Part shown: positions 1-7,922 of the stretch, piece after piece | Position numbering within the stretch: position 1 is the stretch's first letter | Layout: each line of letters opens with the position of its first letter | DNA from: Bacteroidota bacterium | Lineage (GTDB): Bacteria; Bacteroidota; Ignavibacteria; UBA10030; UBA6906 | Length of the DNA: 64,000 nucleotides | Assembly: GCA_030835135.1 (NCBI GenBank) | Contig: JAUQWO010000046.1 | Span: 186,001-250,000, forward strand | Direction: 5' to 3' | Notes under the pieces: model-generated | What the model was told of the DNA's origin: nothing | What the model saw: only the letters and a program-made list of their open reading frames with translations | Databases searched by the model: none | Position numbers and translations under genes: made by a program

Positions 1-345
1 CTTGATCGTCGTCGGCCGCGCACCGTCGCGGATGATGCCGTGTGTCGGGAATCCCTGCTCCCGCACCAGATCGACAAGGATGCCGCCCGTGTGATCGTCA
101 CCGATCAACCCGACCAGCACCGGCACGCCGCCGAGCGCGTGGATGTTGTTCGCGACGTTCGCCGCGCCGCCGAGTCGCGTGGATTCCGACTCCACCTCCA
201 CTACCGGCACCGGGGCCTCGGGGGAAACGCGCCGCACCGCGCCCCAGGTATAATGGTCGACCATCAGGTCGCCCAGGACGGCGATCTTCTTCCCCGCGAA
301 CCTTGCGAGGATCGTATCAAGTTCTTGTTCAGTGAATGTGGTCAT
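1..345 (-). CDS. hldE: D-glycero-beta-D-manno-heptose-7-phosphate kinase (N-terminal part)
   Basis: PfkB-family sugar kinase, cut by the window edge; the first 115 residues are present, starting at ATG 345. The frame reads MTTFTEQELDTILARFAGKK, then the nucleotide-fold start IAVLGDLMVDHYTWGAV, RISPEAPVPV-like RVSPEAPVPVVEVE and the glycine pair with LGGAANVANN, which is the typical RfaE/HldE kinase-domain N-terminus. This enzyme phosphorylates heptose-7-phosphate at C1 in the ADP-heptose pathway for LPS core. Whether a cytidylyltransferase domain follows cannot be seen. It lies 49 bp downstream of aroK on the same strand and is probably the last visible member of that run. Confidence 0.88.
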   Translation of the reverse strand, partial: MTTFTEQELDTILARFAGKKIAVLGDLMVDHYTWGAVRRVSPEAPVPVVEVESESTRLGGAANVANNIHALGGVPVLVGLIGDDHTGGILVDLVREQGFPTHGIIRDGARPTTIK

Positions 346-394
346 AAGGCTCTGCAATCAATATAGAGATGCCGGCTGCCAGACGCAAGAAGGG

Positions 395-955
395 CTATTT
401 CAACACGGGGATCAACATCCGCACGAGATGGTCCACCGTCAACCCCAGCCGCTGCTCGTCCGCGAACACGATGATATCCGCCTGCTCGTACAACGGCTCC
501 CTCCGCTTGAACAGCGCCATCATCCGCTCCCGCAGCGCGGCTTCGGGGAGGCGATCCCCATGCTCATCCATGAGGAGCGGACGGTCGGTCTTGTGTTGCA
601 GCCGTTTGAGGAGCTCGTCCGGAGGCACCTTCAGATAGATGAGAATGCCGGAGCGGGCGATGCTCGCCATCGCCGCGGGTTCGGCCAGCGTCCCACCGCC
701 GAGCGCGACCACCATCTTTTCGTGCAGCGCGAGATCTTCCAGCACTGCAAGCTCTTCACGCCGGAAGAATGTCTCGCCCTCCTCCTGAAAGATGCGCTTC
801 ACTGACCTGTTGTTGCGCTGTTCGATGAGCCGGTCAAGGTCGGCGAACTGATAGCCGATGGAGTTCGCAAGGATGGGGCCGATGGTGCTCTTGCCGCATC
901 CCATGAACCCGGTGAGGAAGATCCTGCCTTTGCGCGGACGCAGATCCGTGGTCAT
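395..955 (-). CDS. aroK: Shikimate kinase
   Basis: Cytoplasmic kinase (186 aa) that phosphorylates shikimate at the 3-hydroxyl in chorismate synthesis. The P-loop GFMGCGKST is at residues 16-24, the shikimate-binding DLD at 39-41, and GGGTL and a lid region with RRxPLYEQAD follow; the length is normal. The frame is open further upstream, but ATG 955 is chosen because the family begins just before the P-loop and the upstream part has no similarity. This ATG overlaps the stop of the methyltransferase gene as ATGA, so the two are probably translationally coupled. It belongs to a minus-strand run with hldE downstream. Confidence 0.93.
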   Translation of the reverse strand: MTTDLRPRKGRIFLTGFMGCGKSTIGPILANSIGYQFADLDRLIEQRNNRSVKRIFQEEGETFFRREELAVLEDLALHEKMVVALGGGTLAEPAAMASIARSGILIYLKVPPDELLKRLQHKTDRPLLMDEHGDRLPEAALRERMMALFKRREPLYEQADIIVFADEQRLGLTVDHLVRMLIPVLK

Positions 956-1677
956 GCTGCACCTGCGGAACGGAGGCGGGCAACCCGCACGGTGGAGGTC
1001 CTGCCGCGACGTTCGACGGTGCGTCCATCGACGTCCACATGCCAGCCATCCTGCGCCGCCAGTGCGAAGAAGTCCTGTCCGAGCGTGCGGTCGGGTTCGG
1101 CAAGCCACGCTTCTCCATGCTCGCCGACCGTTGCGCGGAGACAGGCAAGCAGCGGGAGAAAATTGCGCCGCTCATACACGATGTCCGCGCCGAGCACGAC
1201 ATCGTGCACACCGAACTCTTCCGGCGCGCGCCAGTCGCCCGTGCGGAAGGTACACCGGGCGAACTCCGGGGCGGTCAGGTTCTCGCGCGCATTCCATGCG
1301 GCGAACGCCATCGCATCCTCCTCATGGTCCGAGAAGAGCACGCGGGCGCCGGCTGCCGCCGCACACACGCCGGTGAGCCCGAGTCCGCACCCGAGATCGA
1401 GCACGCGCTTGCCCGCAAGGTCCGGCGACGCGAGGCAACGTTCCGCCAGGACGAGCGCGGACGTCCAGAGCTCGGCCCAGTACGGCAGACGTTCATCGAT
1501 GGCGAATGTTGCCGGCGTGATGGCGTCGAGAAGCACATTGGGATCGCGCACGGTCAGGACCCGGAAGGAGCGTCCACCGATGCGGTGGTCGCCGATGACC
1601 GTATCGAAGCGGGAGCGGATGTCCCGGAAGGTATCGTCAGAAACTGTATGCTGCTCCAAGCTGAATGACCATCCCAT
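952..1677 (-). CDS. Class I SAM-dependent methyltransferase (Methyltransf_16-like)
   Basis: About 241 aa. SAM-binding motif I, VLDLGCGLG, is at residues 92-100. It is preceded by a PYWAELWTSALVLAE segment, and the downstream VVLGADIVYE matches motif IV of the lysine/nicotinamide-N-methyltransferase-like (METTL21/ETFB-KMT) group. Substrate unknown; a protein lysine is a reasonable guess from the family. The start is uncertain: ATG 1677 overlaps the 3' end of the beta-barrel gene by about 40 bp, and a TTG at 1659 would shorten the overlap. The 3' end overlaps aroK by 4 bp (ATGA). Confidence 0.72.
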   Translation of the reverse strand: MGWSFSLEQHTVSDDTFRDIRSRFDTVIGDHRIGGRSFRVLTVRDPNVLLDAITPATFAIDERLPYWAELWTSALVLAERCLASPDLAGKRVLDLGCGLGLTGVCAAAAGARVLFSDHEEDAMAFAAWNARENLTAPEFARCTFRTGDWRAPEEFGVHDVVLGADIVYERRNFLPLLACLRATVGEHGEAWLAEPDRTLGQDFFALAAQDGWHVDVDGRTVERRGRTSTVRVARLRSAGAA

Positions 1678-2347
1678 CCGAATGAATACGTGACTCCAGT
1701 GGCCTGGCGGGAAGTGTGACCTGTGTGGCGCCATAGCGGACGGATGGCGTGGCGAAGACATTGGTCGTTGCGAACTGCGCATCGCGGAATTTCAATTCCG
1801 CGGACAGCGAGAACGCCCCGGTGAACCGGTATCCGACACCGCCGAGGACATGGATGCCGTACCCCGGACGCGAGAGTGTGGTCACGGCTGTGGCACCCGC
1901 AAGCGCATACTGCCGCTCGCCGAAGTACACACCCGCCCCTCCCCCCATGAACACGCCGAACGCGCCGTCCGTGATCGGGATGTGAAAGTACCCTGTCACC
2001 TCCACGGGCACGATCCAGTAGCCGTCCTCTTCCGGCACGGTGCGCCCGGCACCCACGCGCACATCCTGTGTCGCACTGCTCACGATGCGGTCCGCCGAGA
2101 GTCCCACGGAAAGCATCGAGCCCGGGATGCGGTACCGCACCTCCGCGCCGAGGCCGAAGAAATCCGTGAACGACGTGGACCGGGAGCGGACGATGGGATC
2201 GGTCGCCGTGGCATCGGGGTAGAGGTGCCCGAGTGTGGAGAGGTTTCCTTTGAGGACCACTGAAAACGCGTGCTCCTGCGCCGTTCCGTACGCGAACGGG
2301 CAGGAGCACACAACCATTGTCAGAAGCAGTGAACGAACGGCCCGCAT
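1637..2347 (-). CDS. Outer-membrane beta-barrel protein
   Basis: Protein of 236 aa with an N-terminal signal peptide (MRAVRSLLLTMVVCSCPFAY, probable cleavage after YGTA). Alternating hydrophobic beta strands and a C-terminal aromatic (GAAYSF-stop) follow, typical of small porin-fold proteins of the OprF/Omp_b-brl type. Start ATG 2347 is preceded by AAGGAAGGG at good spacing; a TTG further upstream lacks this. I do not recognise a named family. It sits 28 bp after the ppiD-like gene on the same strand, which suits co-expression of a periplasmic chaperone with an outer-membrane client, although the link is inference. Confidence 0.7.
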   Translation of the reverse strand: MRAVRSLLLTMVVCSCPFAYGTAQEHAFSVVLKGNLSTLGHLYPDATATDPIVRSRSTSFTDFFGLGAEVRYRIPGSMLSVGLSADRIVSSATQDVRVGAGRTVPEEDGYWIVPVEVTGYFHIPITDGAFGVFMGGGAGVYFGERQYALAGATAVTTLSRPGYGIHVLGGVGYRFTGAFSLSAELKFRDAQFATTNVFATPSVRYGATQVTLPARPLESRIHSDGMVIQLGAAYSF

Positions 2348-2375
2348 CGCATCACCCTTCCTTCGCAACCGGGTC

Positions 2376-4511
2376 TCAGCGGAAGAACTGGTCCCGATGA
2401 TCCTCGATATCCGCCTTCTCTTTCAGCGATGTCAGCCAGTCAGAGAAGAAACGGTTTCTCTTCTCCTGCAGCAGACGCGTCTTGATCATGTCGCGTTGCA
2501 TGTTGTACGCGGACGAATCGAACGGCGACACGGACAGGAGCTGGACCAGGAACGCGCCGCGCGTGTTCTTCACCACCGGCGAGATCTGTCCGGGCTGCAG
2601 CGAGGCGACCGTGCCGAGGAACGACGGCTCGCGTCCGACGCCGGGGACCATGCCGCCCAGCGTGAACGACGGGATCTCCTGCACCGGGACGGCCGGGTTG
2701 ATCGCGGCGACCTTGCGCAGACTGTCGCCCTGCGCCAGCTTCGCACGCACCTCGTCCGCCATCGTCTTCACCTTCGCGATCTTCTTCTCGCGCAGGGCCA
2801 GAGGACGGATGGCATCCTTCAGTTCGTCCAGCGGACGCACACCGGCGTCCTTGATCTCGGCGACCGACAGCACGGCATACCCGCCGGGGATCGTGTACGG
2901 CTCGCTCACATCGCCCACCTTCGCCTTGAAGGCCCAGCGGGTGACGCCCTGATGCACGCCGATGCCAGGGATGACCGCACTCTTCTCCTGGATCTGCGCA
3001 TCCTTCACCTCGAAGCCCATCTGCTGTGCTTCGGGGCCGAACGACGTTTCGCGCGCATTGAACGCGAAGTCCTTCGCGCGGTCGAACAACTCATTCTTGG
3101 TCTGACTGCTCGTTTCGATCTTGATCGCGAGATGCGACAGCTTCAGTTCGCGCGCATCGCGTGCCAGGACCTTGATGATGTGAAGGCCGTACGGGGTACG
3201 GACCGGCCCCACCACCTGTCCCGGTTTCGCGGCGAACGCGGCCTTTTCGAACTCCGGCACCATGCGGTTCTTGCCGAACCAGCCCACATCGCCACCGCGC
3301 TGGGCCGAGCCGAAGTCCTTCGAGTACTGCCGCGCCAGCATGCCGAATTCCTTGCCCGACTGGATCTCGCGCATCAGATTCCTTGCCAGGGCATACACCT
3401 GAGCGGTATCGGCGCCTTGCTCGAACGGCAGGAGGATCTGGCTCGCATGCACATAGGTGTCGGATCCCTGACGCTGGTCCAGGATCTTCACGAGATGGTA
3501 GCCATCCTGATCCTGCACCGGCCCGACGACCGAACCCTTCGGCGCACCGAACACCACGCCGTCCAGCACCGCGCTCAGCTCGCCATGACGGAACCAGGCG
3601 CCACTGTCCGGTTTGCCGGTGAACGTGTTCACGAGCTCGACGAAGTCCGCACCCTCGGCGGCCTTCTTTGCTGCATCATCGATATCCTGCTTGCGCATCG
3701 ACGTATCGCTGGCCGACGGCTTTTCGAGGAACAGCACATACTGGAGCTTGCGTGTCGGCTCCACCTTGTACTGGTCCAGGTTCTCGTCGTAGTACGCCTT
3801 GATGTCGGCATCGGACACCTGCACATCGGCATCGGGCACGAGTACGCCCGCATCGAACGGCGCATAGAGCACGCTGTACCGGCGGGTCTGGTCGTTGTAG
3901 CGCTGCTGGAGCTCGCCTTCGGTCACGCGGACCGACGCGAGGATGACGCTCTGGAGCTTCTCCTGGACGCGGCGCTGGCGGAGGTTACCTTCATACTGTT
4001 TGAGCCACTTCGTGCCGAACTCGGCATCGCGACCTTCGGGGTCCTGGATGAACTGGTTCGGGTTCGCGAGGAACTGCTCGAACACTTCGCGGCGGAACTG
4101 GCCGGTCGAGTCCACGAAATTCCGCTTCAGGTCCTCGGGCGGATTGTCGCCGCGCACCCAGTCCACGAGCTCCTGATCGGTCACGGCGAGGCCGAGACGC
4201 TGAACCTCTTCCTCGACCAGGTGCTGGGTCACGAGATTGTCCCACACCTGTTCACGGATCTGGACCATCTGGTTCTCATCGGGCTCGGTGCCGGTCTGCG
4301 CCTTCTGATTGTCCGCGAACTGCTTCACGAGTTCGGTGAACTGTGTGTACTTGATCTGGGTGCCGTTGACGGATCCGATGACATCGGACTGTCCCCCGGA
4401 CATGCCGAGGTAGTCCATCCCCCATTCGAAGACGATCGTGATGATGAATGCGATGAGGAGTCCGAACAGAACGTAGGGCATGCTGTCACGCATGCGGGTC
4501 ATGATAGGCAT
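2376..4511 (-). CDS. PpiD/SurA-type peptidylprolyl isomerase, membrane-anchored
   Basis: Periplasmic folding factor of 711 aa. A single N-terminal membrane anchor (residues about 11-35, PYVLFGLLIAFIITIVFEW) is followed by a SurA_N-like helical region, then two parvulin repeats. One repeat contains GSVVGPVQDQDGYHLVKILD and the other DVGWFGKNRMVPEFEKA...VVGPVRTPYGLHIIKV. A C-terminal extension follows. The architecture matches PpiD. Start ATG 4511 has AAGGAG upstream at long spacing; ATG 4502 is an alternative. It is transcribed divergently from secD, and the shared intergenic region has a good promoter for each side. The likely role is to assist proteins leaving the Sec channel. Confidence 0.9.
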   Translation of the reverse strand: MPIMTRMRDSMPYVLFGLLIAFIITIVFEWGMDYLGMSGGQSDVIGSVNGTQIKYTQFTELVKQFADNQKAQTGTEPDENQMVQIREQVWDNLVTQHLVEEEVQRLGLAVTDQELVDWVRGDNPPEDLKRNFVDSTGQFRREVFEQFLANPNQFIQDPEGRDAEFGTKWLKQYEGNLRQRRVQEKLQSVILASVRVTEGELQQRYNDQTRRYSVLYAPFDAGVLVPDADVQVSDADIKAYYDENLDQYKVEPTRKLQYVLFLEKPSASDTSMRKQDIDDAAKKAAEGADFVELVNTFTGKPDSGAWFRHGELSAVLDGVVFGAPKGSVVGPVQDQDGYHLVKILDQRQGSDTYVHASQILLPFEQGADTAQVYALARNLMREIQSGKEFGMLARQYSKDFGSAQRGGDVGWFGKNRMVPEFEKAAFAAKPGQVVGPVRTPYGLHIIKVLARDARELKLSHLAIKIETSSQTKNELFDRAKDFAFNARETSFGPEAQQMGFEVKDAQIQEKSAVIPGIGVHQGVTRWAFKAKVGDVSEPYTIPGGYAVLSVAEIKDAGVRPLDELKDAIRPLALREKKIAKVKTMADEVRAKLAQGDSLRKVAAINPAVPVQEIPSFTLGGMVPGVGREPSFLGTVASLQPGQISPVVKNTRGAFLVQLLSVSPFDSSAYNMQRDMIKTRLLQEKRNRFFSDWLTSLKEKADIEDHRDQFFR

Positions 4512-4559
4512 AGGGAGAAACGAGCTCCTTGAAACGGGAATACACGTGATATGCTTGAA

Positions 4560-4588
4560 AATATACGGGATGTACGCCGGAAAAGCAA
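4560..4588 (-). promoter_or_regulatory. Sigma-70-type promoter for the ppiD-like run
   Basis: On the minus strand, -35 TTGCTT (4583-4588) and -10 TATATT (4560-4565) are separated by exactly 17 bp. It lies about 50 bp upstream of ATG 4511. The -10 sequence is identical to that of the divergent secD promoter. Confidence 0.6.
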
Positions 4589-4597
4589 TCATTTTTA

Positions 4598-4626
4598 TTG
4601 ACTTTTCGGGGGGTTGCTCGTATATT
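4598..4626 (+). promoter_or_regulatory. Sigma-70-type promoter for secD
   Basis: -35 TTGACT (4598-4603) and -10 TATATT (4621-4626) have a 17-bp spacer, ending 47 bp before the GTG start of secD. Only 9 bp separate its -35 box from that of the divergent promoter, so one RNA polymerase may exclude another. Confidence 0.65.
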
Positions 4627-4673
4627 TATGGGCTTCATTACGAGTCCCCGAACGCTTTCCCCCGGAGGTTGCA

Positions 4674-6524
4674 GTGCTCAACAAGTACAAAACACCGATA
4701 CTCATCACTCTGGCCGCAGTGGGCCTTGCCCTGTACTTCTTGTACCCGACGTACAAGGATAGCGAGATGCGCAAGGAACTGGCCGGGTTACGTGGTGCGG
4801 ACAGTCTGGCGTACCTCGAGAAGAATGATGCCGAGATCCGCGAGAACCGCGCGAAGCGCATCAAGCTGGGCCTCGACCTGCAGGGCGGCATGCGCGTCGT
4901 GCTCGAGGTGAACGTGCTCAAGCTTATCGAAGACCTCGGTAAGAATAGAGACGACGTGTTCGCCCAGATCATGAAAGAGGTCCGCGAGGAAGCACGCAGC
5001 TCCGACGAGTCCCCCGTGGTCATCCTGCGCCGCAAGTTCGAAGAGCGCCAGATCCGCATGAGCCGGTATTACGGCAGCCTGCGCGATGACAACGACAAGA
5101 TCGCGGCGTTCCTCGAGGACGAGTCCAAGAAGGCCATCGACCGCGGCATGGAGATCGTCGGCAACCGCGTCGATCAGTATGGCGTGTCCGAGCCCGTGAT
5201 CCAGAAACTCGGCGGCACCCGCATCAATGTGGAACTCCCGGGCGTGAGCAAGGAAGCCGAAGTGCGCTCCCTGTTGCAGGGCACCGCGCTCCTCGAGTTC
5301 AAGCTGCTCAAGGAACCCGAGGTCGCGTACCGGATCATGACCGCCGTGGATCTCGCCATCGCGGCAGCAACGACCGATACCACGGATACGACCGCGACCT
5401 TCGCGGCTGCCGGCGACACCACGACGATCACGACCCCCGAAGGCGAGATGACCGCGGCGCAGTTCTCCCGCAAGCACCCCTTCTTCACGGTCGCGCTCGT
5501 GAACCCGCAGTATCCGGGCGAAGCGATGGTCCAGGAAGAGAACCGCGACAAGATCCGCCGCTGGCTGGAGATCGAAAGCGTGCAGCGCGCGATCCCGAAC
5601 GACGTCCAGTTCGTCTGGAGCGCCAAGACCCGCACCGTCGAGGCCGGCAAGAAATACTATACGCTGTACCCGGTGAAGAAGAATGCCGAGCTGACCGGCG
5701 GCGTGATCACCAACGCCCGCGCCACCCTCGACCCGAGCTTCAACCAGCCCGTGGTCACGATGGAAATGAACAGCGAAGGGTCGCGCCAGTGGGCACAGAT
5801 CACCGGCGCCAATGTCGGGAAGCGTATCGCGATCGTGCTGGATGACGCCGTCTTCTCCGCGCCGAACGTGCGCGGCAAGATCACCGGCGGCCACTCCCAG
5901 ATCGAAGGCATGGACAACCTCGACGAGGCCCGCCTCCTCGAGATCGTCCTGAAGGCCGGTGCCCTCCCCGCTCCCGTCGAGATCATCGAGCAGAGGTCCA
6001 TCGGACCGTCCCTCGGCGAAGACTCCATCCGCACGGGGATCTTCTCGTCCCTGCTCGCCACGGTGCTGACCATCATCTTCATGGCGGTCTACTACCGGAC
6101 CGGCGGCATGGTCGCCGACGTTGCGGTGGTGTTCTGCCTCCTGTTCCTGATCGCCGTCCTCGCGGCGTTCCAGGGCACGCTCACCCTCCCCGGCATCGCG
6201 GGTATCATCCTGACCCTGGCGGTGGCGGTGGACGCGAACGTGCTGATCTACGAGCGTATCCGTGAGGAAGCAGCAACGGGGAAGACGCTCCGCGCGGCGA
6301 TCGACGCGGGCTATGAGAAGGCGTTCAGCGCCATTTTCGACTCGAACCTGACGACATTCATCTCAGGTGTCATTCTGTTCCAGTTCGGCTCCGGTCCGGT
6401 CCAGGGCTTCGCACTCACCCTGATGATCGGTATCGTCGCCAGTATGTTCAGCGCCATCTACATCACGCGCATGATCTTCAACATGCTGACAGACAAATAC
6501 GGATCAAAAGTTTCCTTCGGTTAA
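4674..6524 (+). CDS. secD: Protein translocase subunit SecD
   Basis: Inner-membrane subunit (616 aa) that uses proton flow to help release proteins exported by SecYEG. The first membrane helix is ILITLAAVGLALYFLYP; the D1 motif LGLDLQGGMRVVLEV and a large periplasmic P1 domain follow. Five C-terminal helices come after a DSIRTGIFSS segment and include VAVDANVLIYERIREE. The start is GTG 4674 with GGAGG five bases upstream; the open frame to 4614 overlaps the promoter. A Thr/Asp/Ala-rich insertion (TTDTTDTTATFAAAGDTTT) lies in the periplasmic domain. secF follows after 24 bp. Confidence 0.97.
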   Translation: MLNKYKTPILITLAAVGLALYFLYPTYKDSEMRKELAGLRGADSLAYLEKNDAEIRENRAKRIKLGLDLQGGMRVVLEVNVLKLIEDLGKNRDDVFAQIMKEVREEARSSDESPVVILRRKFEERQIRMSRYYGSLRDDNDKIAAFLEDESKKAIDRGMEIVGNRVDQYGVSEPVIQKLGGTRINVELPGVSKEAEVRSLLQGTALLEFKLLKEPEVAYRIMTAVDLAIAAATTDTTDTTATFAAAGDTTTITTPEGEMTAAQFSRKHPFFTVALVNPQYPGEAMVQEENRDKIRRWLEIESVQRAIPNDVQFVWSAKTRTVEAGKKYYTLYPVKKNAELTGGVITNARATLDPSFNQPVVTMEMNSEGSRQWAQITGANVGKRIAIVLDDAVFSAPNVRGKITGGHSQIEGMDNLDEARLLEIVLKAGALPAPVEIIEQRSIGPSLGEDSIRTGIFSSLLATVLTIIFMAVYYRTGGMVADVAVVFCLLFLIAVLAAFQGTLTLPGIAGIILTLAVAVDANVLIYERIREEAATGKTLRAAIDAGYEKAFSAIFDSNLTTFISGVILFQFGSGPVQGFALTLMIGIVASMFSAIYITRMIFNMLTDKYGSKVSFG

Positions 6525-6548
6525 TCGACTACTCGGGAGATTTCAGTA

Positions 6549-7466
6549 ATGCGTCTGTTCGGCAAAACGAACATCGATTTCATGGGACAGCGGAAGATCT
6601 GGTACATGGTCTCCCTCAGCGTCATCCTCATCGGGATGGTGTCCCTTTTCATCAAAGGTATCGACTACGGTATCGACTTCCTCGGTGGCACGGAACTCAT
6701 CGTCCAGTTCAACGAGCCCGTGCAGATCGGCGACGTACGCACGGCAATGGACCGCGTCGGCCTCGGCCGCGCGGAGATCAAGACCTTCGGCAGTCCGCGC
6801 GATATCCTCGTGCGGACGGTAGAGCAGGCCGAGGGGAACGTGATCGGCGATAGGATCCAGAGCGCCCTGAAGGAACAGTTCCCGTCGAACCCCTATACGG
6901 TCCTCAAAGAGGATAAGATCGGACCGAAGATCGGCGCCGAGCTGCGCATGAACGCGATGTATGCGATCATCGCCACGCTCATCGCGATCTGGCTGTACGT
7001 CGGGTTCCGGTTCAAGTTCACCTACGGCGTCGGCGCTGTGGTCGCGCTGTTCCACGACGTGCTTGTGACCCTCGGCATGATCTCGGTCTTCGATGGCGTC
7101 TTCAACCTCGAGATCTCGCAGAACATGATCGCGGCGTTCCTGACCCTCGTCGGCCTCTCGGTGAACGACACCGTCGTCATCTTCGACCGTATCCGCGAGA
7201 ACCAGAAGATCTTTCGCAGCATGCCGCTGACCGAACTGATCAACAAGAGCCTGAACGAGACCCTGAGCCGCACCATCATCACGTCCGGCACGATCTTCCT
7301 CGTGCTTGTCGTGATGCTGTTCTTCGGCGGCGAAGTGATCCGCGGGTTCTCGTTCGCGCTCACCATCGGTATCGTCACCGGTACGTATTCGTCGATCTAC
7401 ATGGCAAGCGCGGTCGTCCTCGAGTGGTCGCTGCGTACGCGCAGGGATGCGAAGCTCATCGATTGA
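6549..7466 (+). CDS. secF: Protein translocase subunit SecF
   Basis: Partner of SecD, 305 aa. It has an N-terminal helix, the SecF signature GIDFLGGTELIVQF, a short periplasmic domain and five C-terminal helices with VGLSVNDTVVIFDRIREN. The length is typical. A GGGAGA Shine-Dalgarno lies nine bases before ATG 6549. It is cotranscribed with secD. The small STAS gene starts 25 bp after its stop and is probably in the same transcript, which ends at the terminator near 7853-7889. Confidence 0.97.
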   Translation: MRLFGKTNIDFMGQRKIWYMVSLSVILIGMVSLFIKGIDYGIDFLGGTELIVQFNEPVQIGDVRTAMDRVGLGRAEIKTFGSPRDILVRTVEQAEGNVIGDRIQSALKEQFPSNPYTVLKEDKIGPKIGAELRMNAMYAIIATLIAIWLYVGFRFKFTYGVGAVVALFHDVLVTLGMISVFDGVFNLEISQNMIAAFLTLVGLSVNDTVVIFDRIRENQKIFRSMPLTELINKSLNETLSRTIITSGTIFLVLVVMLFFGGEVIRGFSFALTIGIVTGTYSSIYMASAVVLEWSLRTRRDAKLID

Positions 7467-7491
7467 GTCGTTCCACCACGCGGAGAAGCCA

Positions 7492-7833
7492 ATGAAGTCC
7501 TCGGTGAGTGAACAGGGCAGCGTGACGGTCGTCCACCTGGAAGGCAACCTGATGGGCGGCCCCGATGCCACCGCACTGAACAGCAAGCTGCACGAGCTGG
7601 TCGAGGCGGGACGGAAGCAGGTGGTCGTGGACCTGAAGGGCGTCGAGTTCATCAACAGCTCCGGGCTCGGGCTCCTGATCGGCGGCGCAAGCCTGCTGAA
7701 GAACGCCGGCGGCGGACTCAAGCTGGCCTGCGCGTCGGAGAAGATCACCGCGCTGATCAAGATCACCCGGCTCGGACCGGTGTTCGAATCGTTCACCTCG
7801 GTGGACGATGCAGTGACAAGCTTTACCCGGTGA
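7492..7833 (+). CDS. STAS-domain protein (anti-sigma factor antagonist type)
   Basis: A 113-aa single STAS domain. VVVDLKGVEFINSSGLGLLI contains the Ser-Ser-Gly-Leu motif whose first serine is phosphorylated in SpoIIAA/RsbV proteins, so partner-switching regulation with a kinase is the expected mechanism. Start ATG 7492 has GGAGAAG just upstream; the open frame extends into secF but without a ribosome site. No RsbW-like kinase or sigma factor is nearby. A strong terminator follows, which closes the secDF transcript. Confidence 0.85.
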   Translation: MKSSVSEQGSVTVVHLEGNLMGGPDATALNSKLHELVEAGRKQVVVDLKGVEFINSSGLGLLIGGASLLKNAGGGLKLACASEKITALIKITRLGPVFESFTSVDDAVTSFTR

Positions 7834-7852
7834 CGGGCACTACCCGTCACCC

Positions 7853-7889
7853 CTCCGGCCCTTCCCTGTGCGGGGCCGGAGTTTTTTTT
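7853..7889 (+). terminator. Rho-independent terminator after the STAS gene
   Basis: Perfect 9-bp stem CTCCGGCCC / GGGCCGGAG (7853-7861 and 7873-7881) followed directly by eight T residues (7882-7889). It ends the secD-secF-STAS transcript and separates it from purA. Confidence 0.93.
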
Positions 7890-7922
7890 GCCGTCCCATC
7901 CTCCACTTGCGGGTGAACCATC

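Noticed and set aside
2235-4532. 765-codon open frame on the plus strand opposite the ppiD-like gene
   Set aside because: No family similarity; composition is that of an antisense frame, and the opposite strand has a complete PpiD-type protein.
7492-7833. STAS protein considered as part of a local anti-sigma partner-switch module
   Set aside because: No RsbW-like kinase, phosphatase or sigma factor gene is nearby, so no module can be claimed.
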